A DNA stretch of 64,000 bases from Zygnema circumcarinatum. Its lineage: Eukaryota; Streptophyta; Zygnematophyceae; Zygnematales; Zygnemataceae. This document shows positions 1-11,799 of the stretch, piece after piece. The notes beneath the pieces were generated by a model that worked only from the letters and a program-made list of their open reading frames with translations, made no database searches and was not told where the DNA came from. Positions within the stretch are counted from its first letter, which is position 1; every line of letters begins with the position of its first letter. Both the position numbers and the translations under genes were made by a program. The stretch covers positions 1,537,493 through 1,601,492 of the forward strand of contig CM074807.1 in the NCBI GenBank assembly GCA_037447605.1, read 5' to 3'.

Positions 1-1896
1 CCCTCCCTCCCCCTCTCTCTCAGCCCACCCCCCCCCCTGCATACCTCCGAAGGCGCAGGAGGTTGGGCGCGCAGCGGGGATGGCTACGCGCACAACCTCC
101 TGGCCCGTCTCGGGGTCCATCTGCCGCACCGTCCCGCTCTCGCCGATGGCCACCCACAGCTTGCCGCCCGCGTCCATGGCCATGCCGTCAGGGAGACCTG
201 CACACCGGAACACATCGCTTGTCTGAAGTTTCCGCTTCCAGTTTGCGTGTTGGCAGGTGGAAAGATTACGGAGATGTGATCAGGAGCCTGCGCCATGCGG
301 CCGCTTTTCTTCCTGGAGGGGAAATCTCTCGGGTCATGAGAGTATGTACAAAGGATGGCAGCACAGTGTTTGACTGTGTCAAGAAAGGTTCACTTTTTAG
401 TCAGCTGACTAACCAAAGTCGGCATCTGGGAAGTCTACTCAAGCTGACATCGTTTGCACCTTTTTCAACCTCCTTTCCCGTCTTCTCTATCTCCTCACAC
501 TCCGGAAATCGCACCACTGTCCGCCGATTGCTGATTTCCCCAGTTGCCTCCGAATAGTCAAAGCAGTCCACCGTCTGGTCGTATGCAAGAGGTGGAAATT
601 TTCCGTCAGATGATCTGCTGCACGCAACAGACTGCAGCCATGTCCAAGAAACGACCTAAACTGAAGGAGAAATCTTGAACACGCCCCACTTAATACTAGT
701 CTGCGCGTAGTCACCAAAGATAAACATGAAATATTCAGATGTCAAACGGGTGTAAGCTCACGTAGAGGCACGAGTCGATGTAGAAAAATTTAGAGCGATC
801 AGACGACCAGGCCAGCCCGTTTGAGACGATGCAATTGGATAGCACCTCCTTCAAAGCAGACGCCCCGGGTTCAAGCACATACAAACGGCCCCTTGGGGCA
901 GCTGGGTTTGGCCACTCCTTGCCATTCATGCTGCCCACCCAAAATCTCCCTGCAGGATCGACCTTCCCATCGTTGAACCTGTTCAAGAGGCACAGTGAGG
1001 GAACTACTGTAAATGATTGGAAGTGGACGCGGTAAGTGATGAACAGCGCGAACGCAGAGGAACAGAATCCGGATCCGGCAGGTCGTGATTAGTTTTGCAG
1101 CACAGATCCATGAATTACACGGTATAAAACAGATAATGTGAAAGATTAAACTATCTTGAAAATATCTGGTATACAATGTGGTGAAGAAGAGATACCGACT
1201 GCGTGATACATATCACACATCCTAGTAATAAACAGAGTCTGACCTGTTGTGAGAGTTTTCAATGAGCTCTATATGTTTCTGAATAGTTGCTCCAACCTGA
1301 ATTGAGGGCCTCCATGTTCATCAGGCAGTGAGGCCACCTCCTGACCAGCCTTCCACATCTCTGACATAAGCACTTCTGACTCCACGTGCACTATAGGAGC
1401 CTGTAATCGCATAAAAGGACATGATTTAGCAGGTACATCGGAGAGAAAGAAAAAAAGAGAGCAGCATTACGTACAGGAGCCTTGCAAAAGTCGACAGACG
1501 AGGCCAAAGAGACGTACATTATGATACGTCTAATTATCCATGCATTAACATCACTTATATATTTTAACCTATTCACCAATATTGAGCCGACTTTGTAAGT
1601 AGTGAAAACGATATGATGAACCGCGGGAGTCATAAGGTCAAACATTGCTCCACCGAGCTCTGAAACCATGGTGTCAGAAGCACCTGCATGGCTGCGAGGA
1701 GTCCTCCCCTTGCTCGCGGCACAATGCAGCCCACCTCCTGCGGAGCGTCGAGCTTCCTGTGTGCTCCCGACAGCGAGTCGTACCAGAAGATCTTCATCCC
1801 ATTTGTATCCGCGAAGTACACGCTCCCTGATGCATCGCACACGGGGGACTCCCCGCATGCCGTCCTCGCGTCCAGCACCATTCTGGACGCCGCCAT
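1..1896 (-). CDS. SMP-30/gluconolactonase-like protein, copy 1 (3' end off the window)
   Basis: Likely sugar-lactone hydrolase of the six-bladed beta-propeller SMP-30/regucalcin family, soluble and metal dependent. Visible exons on the minus strand are 1684-1896, 1297-1400, 762-978, 499-574 and 45-197; the C-terminal exons lie beyond the left edge. The start is the ATG at 1896 (MAASRMVLDA). Family metal ligands are visible: Glu16 in CGESP, Asn in SNGLAWSSD and Asp in LPDGMAMD. The RFNDGKVDPAGRFWVGSM substrate-loop block is also intact. Exons 1 and 5 have the same length (213 and 153 nt) as in the neighbouring copy, and all intron phases match, so the two are tandem duplicates. Exon 4 is 9 nt shorter and joins to exon 5 through a Cys codon where copy 2 has Gly. 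Family assignment is firm; the substrate (lactone, organophosphate or other) is not readable from sequence. Confidence 0.9.
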
Positions 1897-1909
1897 GGCC
1901 CCTCCTCGC

Positions 1910-1954
1910 TCCCTCCCTCCCTCCCTCCCTCCCTCCCTCCCTCCCTCCCTCCCC
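1910..1954. repeat. (CCCT)n microsatellite in the 5' leader
   Basis: About eleven CCTC units lie directly upstream of the minus-strand ATG at 1896, so the leader of SMP-30 copy 1 would read as a GGGA purine tract. The repeat opens all reading frames and produces false proline/serine-rich ORFs. Confidence 0.9.
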
Positions 1955-2029
1955 CTCGTGCTCCGCCCGCCGCAGAGCTTCCCAGGGAAACGGCGACGCC
2001 AAAAGAGGGGAGTCGTATGCACGACCCCT

Positions 2030-2156
2030 GCCACGTGGCACGCTCTTGGCGTGTCCTCTGTCGGTGATGCCACGTGTCTTTCTTCGATTGGGCTTATTTT
2101 GTCGGTGGAAGTGGGCTGCGAAAGCGACGTCTCTCACTGTGCCACGTGTCGACGTG
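2030..2156. promoter_or_regulatory. Cluster of three G-box motifs
   Basis: CACGTG occurs at 2032-2037 (inside GCCACGTGGC), 2071-2076 and 2143-2148, followed by an ACGTGGC at 2152. They lie 135-250 bp upstream of the ATG of SMP-30 copy 1. CACGTG is the binding core of plant bZIP and bHLH factors; function here is inferred from position and clustering. Confidence 0.6.
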
Positions 2157-2290
2157 GCGAGTTGGAACGGAACGGAAAACGGAGAACGGAGAGGGCCGCG
2201 GTGGATGGGACAATGGCCATGAGCGGTGGTCGCAATGCGACTTGTACTGCATGAAGAACCACGAGCTCTGGCAACTGCCTGCTCGCGGGG

Positions 2291-2333
2291 AGAGGGAGGG
2301 AGGGAGGGAGGGAGGGAGGGAGGGAGGGAGGGA
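2291..2333. repeat. (GGGA)n microsatellite
   Basis: A run of about ten GGGA units on the plus strand, the mirror of the CCCT tract 340 bp away. The two could pair as a long imperfect inverted repeat across the copy 1 promoter. Confidence 0.9.
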
Positions 2334-3787
2334 TGGCATCATGCCATCATCGCACCATGCCCTCATGCCCTCATGCTGGTTTTGGAGTTAGATTGCATTA
2401 TATCTGTGAGAAGGAATGTTGGTAGTTAATAGTACGAGTTGTGAGGTTTTGCCTTCATGCACTGTCACATGCATGGATAAATGTTGCACTTCCAGACCTT
2501 ATGATCTCTCCTGTAGAAGGTTTATTACTAATTGAAGTGACAATCAACATCCTGCAAGCTTTTGGAGCTTTTGTGGAACATGCTTCATTCAGGAGAAGCG
2601 CCAACAGAGGTTCTGAGTCTGGCGCTCTACCTGAGATTCTTGGGCATTATGATTCTGTGCAATGTGCAAGCAAAACAGTAAGTAGTCCCAAACCATGGTC
2701 TTGAAGCCTTGTTCCTGGACCAAACTGTCGCCGGCTAACGCTGCCTTCCATAATCTGTACAAATATCTATCGCGGATGAGCGTGAATCCCTCCTCAGATT
2801 TGTTTGGGAAATCTTGTCTGAACCTCTGTGAAGCCGCCAACTGTCATGTATGAAGGTCGAGGTACTTCGCCAGATGGGCGTATTTGTGATAAAGAAAATG
2901 CTTGCTTCCATTTCCCAGGCCCTGCAGGGGAGTGGACAACCCTAGTCGCCATATCTGTCTATTCCTTGGTTGATGCACTGAGTAATGGTCGAAACTACCC
3001 ACTGTATAATGTCGTTAACTAGCCGTTATGATACAACATGGGGTGAGGTGTACATACAAAGGTGCCTTGCCATGATTGAAGTCGGGAAACCTGTGATACC
3101 CTCACTTCGCCTGTTGAGAGGGATTGTGATGCTGGATCAAGAGGAGCCAATGTTTCAGGCGAGTTTTTTTGGGGTGCAGACAAAATCTCTTAGGGCTAAC
3201 ATTCGGACGTTCAAACCCCATTAAAACACGCATTTACTAGTGTTTGTTCTGCATGTGTTCTTGTTATTTTTAGATTGAGTGTCAGGCGTATTTTGAACTT
3301 TGGTGTGATCAACCTCAATTGAAGTCCAGGCATTCCAGACAGCATGCCAATTATCCAGTGTTTCGTTGTTTTGAGTCAACTTGTATGTCAGTCAAACAAA
3401 AACCTCGACTTCAGTAACACCCATGAAAGTCACTTCGGTTTATCAAAGTGTACTGTTATTAGCACCATTTTGCGACCATGTAGACAGTGAATCAATCGAC
3501 AGAGGAACCAACGGCAAAGAAAAGCAAAATGAACTCGCTGCGATTTTTTCTGGCAGACGTTTCACGCCTGCAATCCGAACCCTACATTGGTGACCGATGC
3601 TTCATATAAGCTTACAAATATGCTGATTTGTTCAAGGAAATCTGGTTAAGGCTCGGCACTTACATATGAACCTCACTGATTCACGCGACTCTAGCTTCCA
3701 AAGTGTTGAATAGCCTCCGCTTGAATGACTGATTCTCATGTGAAGCAAGGCGACAAAATTTTGAGCTGGAAGCGGCAAAGAAGACCG
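2334..3787. other. Intergenic region between the two SMP-30 genes
   Basis: No gene model could be supported. One minus-strand stretch at about 2589-2868 stays open for 80 codons after a plausible splice acceptor and looks weakly protein-like (ASQRFRQDFPNKSEEGF), but it has no ATG and no recognised domain. It may be a decayed gene or element fragment. The rest is moderately AT-rich with no clear structure. Confidence 0.5.
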
Positions 3788-6637
3788 CTAACCCGCATAA
3801 GGAACAGCAAACGAGGGGCCCTTGACTCCCGGAATTAAGCACCGGAAGAGTCCCCCCGCATTAGGAGAGGCATTTCCTGCAACAGGAGGAGGAAGGGGCT
3901 CCAGTCAGAGCTGGGAAAGGAGGGGGGGTGGGGTCCATGAAAGAGTGCCCGAAAGGTGATACTTCGGAAACCAAAGGACGTGTGAGTCAAACAAAGAATG
4001 CCGGGTCTGCTTGAAGAATCTGGAATGTGGAAAAGCTACACAATACTCAAAACAGGAGAAATTGAAGCTAAAACAGGTAAACACATTGAAATTAAATAAT
4101 CGTTGAACTCACAGAAAAAGCACAGTACAAAGCATTTTCTCTCTGACTCAATGGAAGGCGCACCCCCCCTCACTTGGTGAGAACTTGTATAAAATGTAAA
4201 TGCAACTCACCTTTCTCTTCACGAGTTGTCACATATAGCTCGGATAAGTCCTTCCCTGTACACACAAGAGTCGCCACCAAATCACTCCCTCGTGAGTCGA
4301 TCGCTTTGAGTATCGAAAAGAAAGGAGATAGTTAAAGCGAGAACAGCTGTACTACACAGGGGACAGAACTCCAACCTCCGGAGTGTCATTGTGGCCCAAA
4401 TGCTAGAAAAGAGTGACTAACCTTAAAGCACGACTGTATCAAGAAAGAAGTTGACATTGCAAGAAGTACAATGTCAAACAGTGCATGGACTCTTCATATT
4501 TGATGGAAGTAAACCTGAGAGAGTCAACCATTGACAAAGCTGAGGCAGCACAAGTACATGAAGAGTTTTGAATTCCACCCTTTACATCAACCAGACCTCA
4601 TCACCATCTTCATTTCTGCTCACCTCCAAAAGCGCATGATGTCGGCCGCTGCACAGGGAGGGCAACCCGCATCAGTTCAACGCCAGTTTCAGGATCAAAC
4701 TGCCGCACGGAACCGGTCTCTCCAACGACCACCCACAGTTTACCGCTTGCATCTATGGCCATGCCGTCAGGAGGGCCTGCAAAGAGTTCGACCAAATCAT
4801 CCCTCTCCACCTCAGGAAACAGCAACACGAGGGTGCTGGGACAAGCTTTTGAGAGCATTGCGGCTAGTGTTGTTTGTTAGCTTTGCTAGTTATGGCTTCA
4901 ACTTGCAGTGTGAACTACTTTGATTTCAAATGGTCCATTAAAGAATCAGAGAAGGTCCTAAAAGTAGGGTATAACCCCCCAAAACAAAGCACAAACTTGT
5001 GCACAAATTTCTTTCTTATATAAGAAAATAATTCCTTCAGCATTGTTATGTCGAAAAAGAAATTATTTCTCTGAAATTGCAGAATGTTGCTTTGTGGTTG
5101 TGTCATTACAAGGTGAGGCTTGCAGTCCTACCTGGCTCCGTCTCCGACACTTTTACTGCTGTTCTCCGATTGGATATTTCTCCTGTCGCATTGTCATAGT
5201 CAAACGCATCGACTGTCTGGCCCAGGCCATGCTCGCGATTAAGCTCAGTGATGACAGGCTTCAAATGTAGATCCATTTTATGTGGGTACACCCGCCGATC
5301 AAGGACCTTTTTGAAGGTTTCAGACGCATACATACCCTGTAGAATGAGTCGATCCAGAACATGGTGGCGTTGTCCGAGGACCAAGCCAAACCATTTGAAA
5401 GTTTCGTTGGAAACACTTTTTCTTGCAGCTTTGGCGAGTCTCCAGAGTGTGGATCAAGGATGTACAAACGGCCTGGAGGAGCCGCAGGATCTCGCCACGT
5501 GGAGATCATCGTGCCTACCCAAAATCGCCCCGCTGGATCGCACTTTCCGTCATTGAACCTGCCAAGGCAGGGGCATTGAACTTTACTTTCCCTCTCCTTG
5601 GTGAATAAAAGAGTAATCAGGGTCAGACTAGTTTATAGAAGGTGCGCCATTCAAAGTTTTGCAGTAATCATCAAGCCGTAGGCAGCTATAACTGCAACAA
5701 CCATAGCCCAAGTTAAAAAAAAAAAAACAAAGCAACTACCTGATCTAAAGAAAGGAACATGTCATACATGCATTTATTTATTTGCCAGGTTAGAGATCAG
5801 ACAAGAAGTTAACAGACTACTTCCCACAGAAAGCTGAATACGACATGCGCACTTGGTGCTTAAGGACCCTTTCTAATTTCAATATCCGTCAGAAGACAAG
5901 AGGAAGAACTGCCAAAAAACCAGAAGCATTGTGGAGAACAAATACAAGATAACTTAAACTGAAGGAACCTTATCCAAACATACCTGAAATCAGGCCCCCC
6001 ATGGCCATCCGGTATAGCCGCAATCGCATCCCCTATAACATTGGCTGTCATATCAATCTCCACTATCGGTTCCTGAAATTGAATAGTCCAGACAATGCGG
6101 TTCTGACTTACGCAAAACAAAAGGATAGAAATATTCCGACTGCTGTTGACTCTTTAGGATGCTGCTATGATATCGTTCGATTGGAAGGTCACACTGCTTC
6201 AATGCGCTACTGCTCCCAGTCCTGACGTCTGTCATGAGCTAAGTGCATTCTCTCATTTCTTCAGCAGCACAACCCACAAGTGTGTGCCTTCCCTGTCACC
6301 GCACAGTACCAACAGCATTAAGAAACCAACAAATAACGCAAACATTTCAAAGAAAGCCTCTTGCAGCTAGCGTACATCGCATTCAGATGTTTGCAGGCTT
6401 GTTCTACCATTCCATAACTCTCACCTCCATTGCTCCCAGAAGGCCTCCCTTGGCCCTTGGGACAATGCAGCCCACCGCTTGCGGAGTGGACACAAACGCA
6501 TGAGAGCGGTTAACGGAGTCGAACCGATGAACGGCCTTTCCACTGATATCCGCAAAGTACACAGCACCTGATTCATCGCAGAAAGGAGACTCTCCGAGTA
6601 TAGCCTTGCAGTCCAACGCCAGCTCAACGGCAGCCAT
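3788..6637 (-). CDS. SMP-30/gluconolactonase-like protein, copy 2 (complete, 298 aa)
   Basis: Predicted Ca/Zn-dependent lactone hydrolase of the SMP-30/regucalcin beta-propeller family. Seven exons: 6425-6637, 5984-6072, 5336-5558, 5132-5216, 4624-4776, 4211-4255 and 3788-3876. These join with GT-AG introns to exactly 299 codons, the usual family length (human regucalcin has 299 residues). Predicted metal ligands are Glu16 (LGESP), Asn156 (SNGLAW) and Asp207 (PPDGMAID); Arg101 and Asn103 fall in the substrate-binding RFNDGK block. The C-terminus contains the typical ELYVTTRE strand and ends PYAG. No signal peptide is evident, so cytosolic. It is tandem with copy 1, same strand, about 1.9 kb apart, with identical intron positions. 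The start is the only upstream ATG in frame, at 6637 in a good GCCATGG context. Physiological substrate unknown. Confidence 0.93.
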
Positions 6638-7891
6638 GGCGGCTGGAGAGTCCTCCGCGCCTCTCCCTCCCCCTCCCCCTCCCCCTCCCCGGTTCCCTCT
6701 CCCTCCCTCTCCTGCTCCTCCCTCTTCTGGTAGGACGCCATGGCCGCTAGACTCGACCCAAGCGTTTCCATGCGTGGTTGTGGTTAAGCGTTGTTTGTTT
6801 CGTCGCCGTTACGGTTGAGGGTCGAACTGCGAAACATGGAACTGCTGAAGGGCAGCTTCGCCTTTGTTCGAGCAGAGGGAGTGCGGGAGGGAGTAGGGAC
6901 CACGGCAGACATAATAATTGATAAAAAATAAAAAATTGAATTAATATGAAGTTCTTATTATTCGTAAAGAAGAATGATGAGGATTTGTTTATTCGTCACT
7001 GGTTGAGCATTCGATCAATTCAATGGAGGTCCAACGGCTCGGCTCCATTGTGTGACATTAAAAATATTGGGGTATCCGCGCGTTTGAATGTGGCTGTCTG
7101 AACAATGGAAACAAACTGAGACAAGGCCCAAATGTTTAACTGGAAAGAATTCCAAGCCTCTGAATCTCATATTCAATCTAATTGAATTAATTTGAGAAAA
7201 GAACTAAATGCCCAAAGACGTGTTCAAATGTCAAAACAAGGTGTTAGATTTTCACATCTATGTGAGGAAGGCAGACTGCAACAGGGGGTTGGTTCTCCAT
7301 GCCGGGGTGTTCCCTACCAGAACTTCAATCCTGCCAGAGCTGCTTTCAAGTCTAATTCTACATGACTTAACTCTATGACTCTCCTACACCCTCTCAAAGC
7401 CAACATCAGCAGCTGCTCCTGCTTCATCCTGCTAGCAACCACCGCGCGCCATCAGCTGTGGAGGGAAGCTACAAAAATATTGGACTAAGCATAAACAAAA
7501 CACGTTCCAGCACGGAACCGCATCTAAGTCTGCTGTACATCGAGCAGAATAAGCCAACTATTTGCCCGCAACAAGGCCACCCTCATGTTCAAACTCCTCC
7601 GTAGCCTCTTGCAGCCAGTTGCCCTCAGCCACGTGCTGGCAGGCAGGCAGACTCGCCTACCTTTATTTCCTCCTCCTCCATCTTCAGGCTCGCAAATGGC
7701 CTTCCTAGCTGCGCCGATGGCACGTGGAGGGCAGAGAGAGGCTTAGGGCAGGTTCAACATTGGCCACACAAAAATCAAAGTCGTGATACGCCCTGAGAGT
7801 ACCTATAGGCGGCCTGCCCCTAACGAGATGCGGCGTCCATTCAGGGCAGGGCAGGGGGGCGGCATTCTAAAAGATTCGGCTGCTTTCTCGG
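6638..7891. other. Intergenic: SMP-30 copy 2 promoter and XEG113-like 3' flank
   Basis: The first 100 bp hold a CCCTCC-rich tract (6660-6720) forming the 5' leader of SMP-30 copy 2. From about 6900 to 7250 the sequence is AT-rich and shows no gene. 7250-7890 is presumably the 3' UTR and flank of the XEG113-like gene. No RNA gene or element was recognised. Confidence 0.6.
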
Positions 7892-10800
7892 CTATTGCGC
7901 TGCAACGGCAGCTGTCTGAAGTTGCAGAGGACGTCCGCAGCCTTCCAAGGTCCTCTGTGAAAGTGTGGGAACACTCAACACTTGGTTCGCTCCGTCAGGC
8001 AGACAGCACCATTCCAGATAGAAATAACGAGTTGTGTGTTTCTCAAAAGCGTAGTTGTCGGTTTGATTGTAAAACCTGCGGGGTTTCCAGAGGCTGCCAT
8101 CAGCTTCTTACCTTTTCAACAGCTGCCTAAAAAACCCAGAAGAGCTCACATAAGATGCAAAGCTCCACTGGACATGATGCAGCAAAAGGAAAAAAGCAAC
8201 GAGGGATTCACCTGCAAAAAGCATTCTTTGCGTCCGCAAAGTGCAGCACTCTTGTACTCTTGAGCCCTCCTAGGATTTCACGCACTTCCACATCTGTCGC
8301 ATTTGATGGCAGCATCACTTGCGAGTGAAGGGCACCTTCTCCAGTGCCGTCAGAGGGGTTCTTAATCCCAACAGTCAGCCTGAGGACTCCACACACGTCA
8401 AAAGCACATCAGCAAAGTAAACTACTGTGAGACCTACCGAGCTATCACGATAACGAGTGCCGGTTTCAACTTGCTCCGTGGCTTAAGAGCTGAGATAACT
8501 ACCACGGCAATAGACCCACAACAATAGCACCACCCAGTCCGTCCTCCCTCCCTGATGGACAAATCGTTCCAGGAAGCAAACCATTCCAGTAATCTCCACT
8601 TACCGAGAATTCAGAATTTCCGGAGAAACGCGAGGGTTTTCCAAAAATGTGCTCTGACGCCAACGAATGCTTCTTGCATCACGCCCCCAAAAGTAAGGAT
8701 TGATGAAGTGGTCAATTGGGCAGACGAAGGGAGGATCAACATCTCCTCCCGGTGCTCTACAGGGCGGCGTTAACTTGTCCCACCACCTGCAGTGAAATGC
8801 AGACTCACCTTCAGGCCTGCTTGCCCGTATTCAACTCGGCTTCGGCATCCGCAGGGAGCTATACGGTCTGAATTGAGATTGTGAGGAGAAAATTCGAAAG
8901 CACTGAACCAAAAGAAACTCGGGAGGAAGGGCGGGAAGAGTCGCACCTGTCGCAGAAGCAGGTGACTTTGGGCAAAATGAGGTAGCGGTCCAAAATGTCA
9001 GCTATAGCATAAGCGTTTTGAAGAGCCTCCTGTATTTCACTTGCAAGCAGCTGTCACAAGTTGGCTACAACTGTTTGCTTTCGCAACCCAAAACAACACG
9101 CAAGTCTACTTCTTACGTTGCTGCTTTAAAGAAGTTCACCACCGACTAGTTGGTCATTGAAGAACCTTCAAAAGGGCAAAGCAAGTGAGACATACTATCT
9201 GCATTTCTGGACGCTCAACTACCAACTTTCAGCATGCACGCTCCTTTCAGAAGGGGCTTGATTTCTCTACATTGAAATCGCTGACTGATTTAATTCGAAT
9301 TACTTTCAGTTCCTTTGCTAGCCAATTGGTGCGCACGTACATGGTAGTATGCAAAGGCAGCCTTGTGTCGCTCGATTCCTTCCGGTATCCCGTACACCCA
9401 TTCTGGAGTCTTCACATCAAACGAAACAAAATTGCCACTTGTGTAGAACCTGCAGCCATGATCAAATTATGACACGACACTGCATTTCAGCTGCCTGCCT
9501 TGCCATTATCACGAAGAGAGAGCCGAAAAGGAAGCCGTAATTTCAAGTTCGTCTAGCTTCTATTTTCCATCTCAAGATGTGTATTATCCGGCAGCTGCAG
9601 AGTCTATAGTTCCTGGAAGCATAACCTACTCGTCCGGATCAAGAAGCCAAAGTCCGTGCTCCCGGAATCTGGCAGTCTTGCCATCTCCATAATAAAACTG
9701 AAACGTGTTGTGCACTACATATGGTTGGAGGCCAAGCTTCTGCGGAATACGTTGGACAAAGTACATATGACCGTTACAGAACTCCGCGGGAGGAAGGACC
9801 CCGAGACGAATAGTGAAGTTGAAGGTCCAAAAGATGCGGTTGTGGCGTGGCCGGCCATCCGCATGCTTGACTACCTGAATGAACCCCCAACAGCAATAGA
9901 CAAATTTTATTACTTCGGGAATTTTGCATACAAATTAAAACTTCACGCACACTAGATGACTTCCCAGAATGCCAAGAAAATTATCGACCGTCTAGCTTCT
10001 TATCCTGAGAAGAGTAAAGGCAATAACTTTTCCGGATGCTAACTTTGCCTCTAAGTGGAAGTGCAACAATGTGATGGTGGCTCAAAGCACAATGCAGCAG
10101 GGCACGTATGTACTGTCCATGTGCTTGCCTGGATAGGGAACATTTTGATCCGCATGAGCTGATTCAGAGCATGCTGATCACCCCAAACCAAAGGCCAATC
10201 TCGACTTTTCCCTCGTGTTCTGCGCCGCGGCAGATAATGCTGCAGGTCAGTAGAAAGCCGTAGCCCTCCTATACCTGACAGGTCTCTACTTCACAAATCA
10301 TTTGAATTTCAGGAAACAGCGACCTACAAGGTACTCTGAAGAGCTTTTACAATCTTTTTGCCGGTAAGCCACGCAAGAGCTCAGACTGTAAGCAGATGAC
10401 ATACGAAGGCGAGTTGCAACCCACCGCATAACATCGTGCCATTCGATGCAAAAAGTTAATGTTTCGGGAGTCGCTCGCAGGTAAAGGACGCCCGTGTTGA
10501 ATGCATGCTCGTAAACGTTCCCAAATATCTCTTTTGCACGATCTGTGGCGAAACGAAACCAGCCCTGAACATCTTGATTCACTTTGACGGTTGGGTCTGC
10601 CTGCATGCTGCACATGTGATATTGAGCAGGGAGTGAAATCATTGGCTCGCCAAGCAGTGGCACTTTTGCTCTGCATACCTGCATGCTGATAAAAATCCAC
10701 TTGCTTCTCCAGGGACTCACCTTGCAATATCGTTACTATGTGAGACAGAATCTGTCGTCACAAGAAGGTCTGTCGCACCCATTTCTCCGTGTACGCTTGT

Positions 10801-11799
10801 GATGTTCACTGGATTTCTGAGCCACGCCACATCCGTGTCACTCATGAGCACGTCCCACCCTAATTCTACTATGCTAAGAATAAAAGCTGTCTTCAGAGTT
10901 CCCATATGCTTGAAGGCCTCCGGATCCCTCCGGAAATCCTCCTGCTTAACTTTGCTGCTCAGCAAAATGCTCGAGACACCCATCTCTGCCGCCACCTGCA
11001 CGCCACATCCACATGCTCTCAGATTCCTCCCAAAATGTCTCACTCTTGTCAAAGGCGGCCGGGAAGGGATGATACTATTCTTCACTGCAAACCGACATGG
11101 ACGCACACTCCGCCATAGTTTGTTCGACCTCTCCCCTTGCAACAAACAAACCCGCACTGTAAATTAGGTTTCTTCGCAAAAACGCACCTGATGCACTTCC
11201 GGATTTAAGGAGGCTACGAGAACATTGGTCATGTTGGCGCGGAGCACGTGCTTAATCCAGTTGAAAAGCATCTCTTTAAACGCCATGTTCGCAATTGTTC
11301 CCACCACGGGCAGGCCCGGCTTCATCGTGCTCAGCAGCTGCTTCAGGTCTCCTTGATCCACCATTTTATGACGAACCATGGGGTCCGCAGCATATGAATA
11401 ATTACCCTCCGGGCCGGGGCTGACCTCATTGGTAACAGATGCATTGTTTACCGTAGTAGCTCTTATTCTAGCTTTTTCAGCCATGGCCGTACGGATCTCA
11501 GTCAGCATCCCCTTGACAGTGGCCGAGTGACCCGCCATGGTCCTCGGCTGCGGAAGAGGTGTGGGAGGCCACACTATGGAGAGGCTCCGTTTGTCATCCA
11601 CACCGCCTCTCACTGAGCGAGAAGCAAGCAGGAACGAGTTCGCCAGAAACCCTAACAAGCCAAGAGCGCCAAGGAAAGCGAAGAGCAGCAGACTGGTCGA
11701 TAGATGCGGCCTTCGCGAGCTCTGCTGCACCTTCCTTCCCACAGCCCCGCGATGCGGTACGCCCCTGCAGCTCGCATCCTCACTTGCGTAGGGCGCCAT
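7892..11799 (-). CDS. XEG113: GT77-family arabinosyltransferase, XEG113 type (751 aa)
   Basis: Golgi type II glycosyltransferase. The Arabidopsis homologue XEG113 adds arabinose to hydroxyproline arabinosides of extensins. Exons: 11188-11799, 10721-10995, about 10421-10670, about 10129-10239, 9630-9874, 9341-9449, 8947-9050, 8604-8786, 8212-8379, 8112-8126 and 7892-8075, totalling 752 codons. One TM segment (LSTSLLLFAFLGALGLLGF) follows a basic N-terminus. The nucleotide-sugar DxD is Asp257-Thr-Asp259 in SDTDVAWLRNP. The long C-terminal region typical of XEG113 is present: EFCNGHMYFVQ, CFCDRWWDKLTPPCRAPGG, FVCPIDHF, TRVLHFADAKNAFC and LEWCC. The exon 3/4 junction is the least certain. The exon 4 donor is GC, and exon 10 is only 15 nt. 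The start is the first ATG in frame (11799). XEG113 is assigned over the related RRA proteins because of the extended C-terminus. Confidence 0.88.
8112..8126 (-). other. 15-nt micro-exon of the XEG113-like gene
   Basis: It is needed to join the FC(AG) end of exon 9 in phase to the FYNQTDNY start of exon 11. It has a clean pyrimidine-rich acceptor and a GTAAGA donor. It encodes QLLK plus split Arg codons on both sides. Confidence 0.6.
9875..10128 (-). other. GC-AG intron in the XEG113-like gene
   Basis: The exon ends at CCTATCCAG and the intron begins GCAAGC. The matching acceptor TTCATTCAG is followed in phase by VVKHADGR. No GT donor nearby restores the frame. CAG/GCAAG fits the known GC-donor consensus. 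Confidence 0.65.

Noticed and set aside
1668-2254. Two plus-strand ORFs with PSLPPSLPP repeats
   Set aside because: Products of the CCCT microsatellite opposite SMP-30 exon 1; no domain.
8810-8862. Possible extra XEG113 exon (reads APCGCRSRVEYGQ)
   Set aside because: It breaks phase; skipping it joins CFCDR directly to WWDKLTPPCR, the conserved family sequence.
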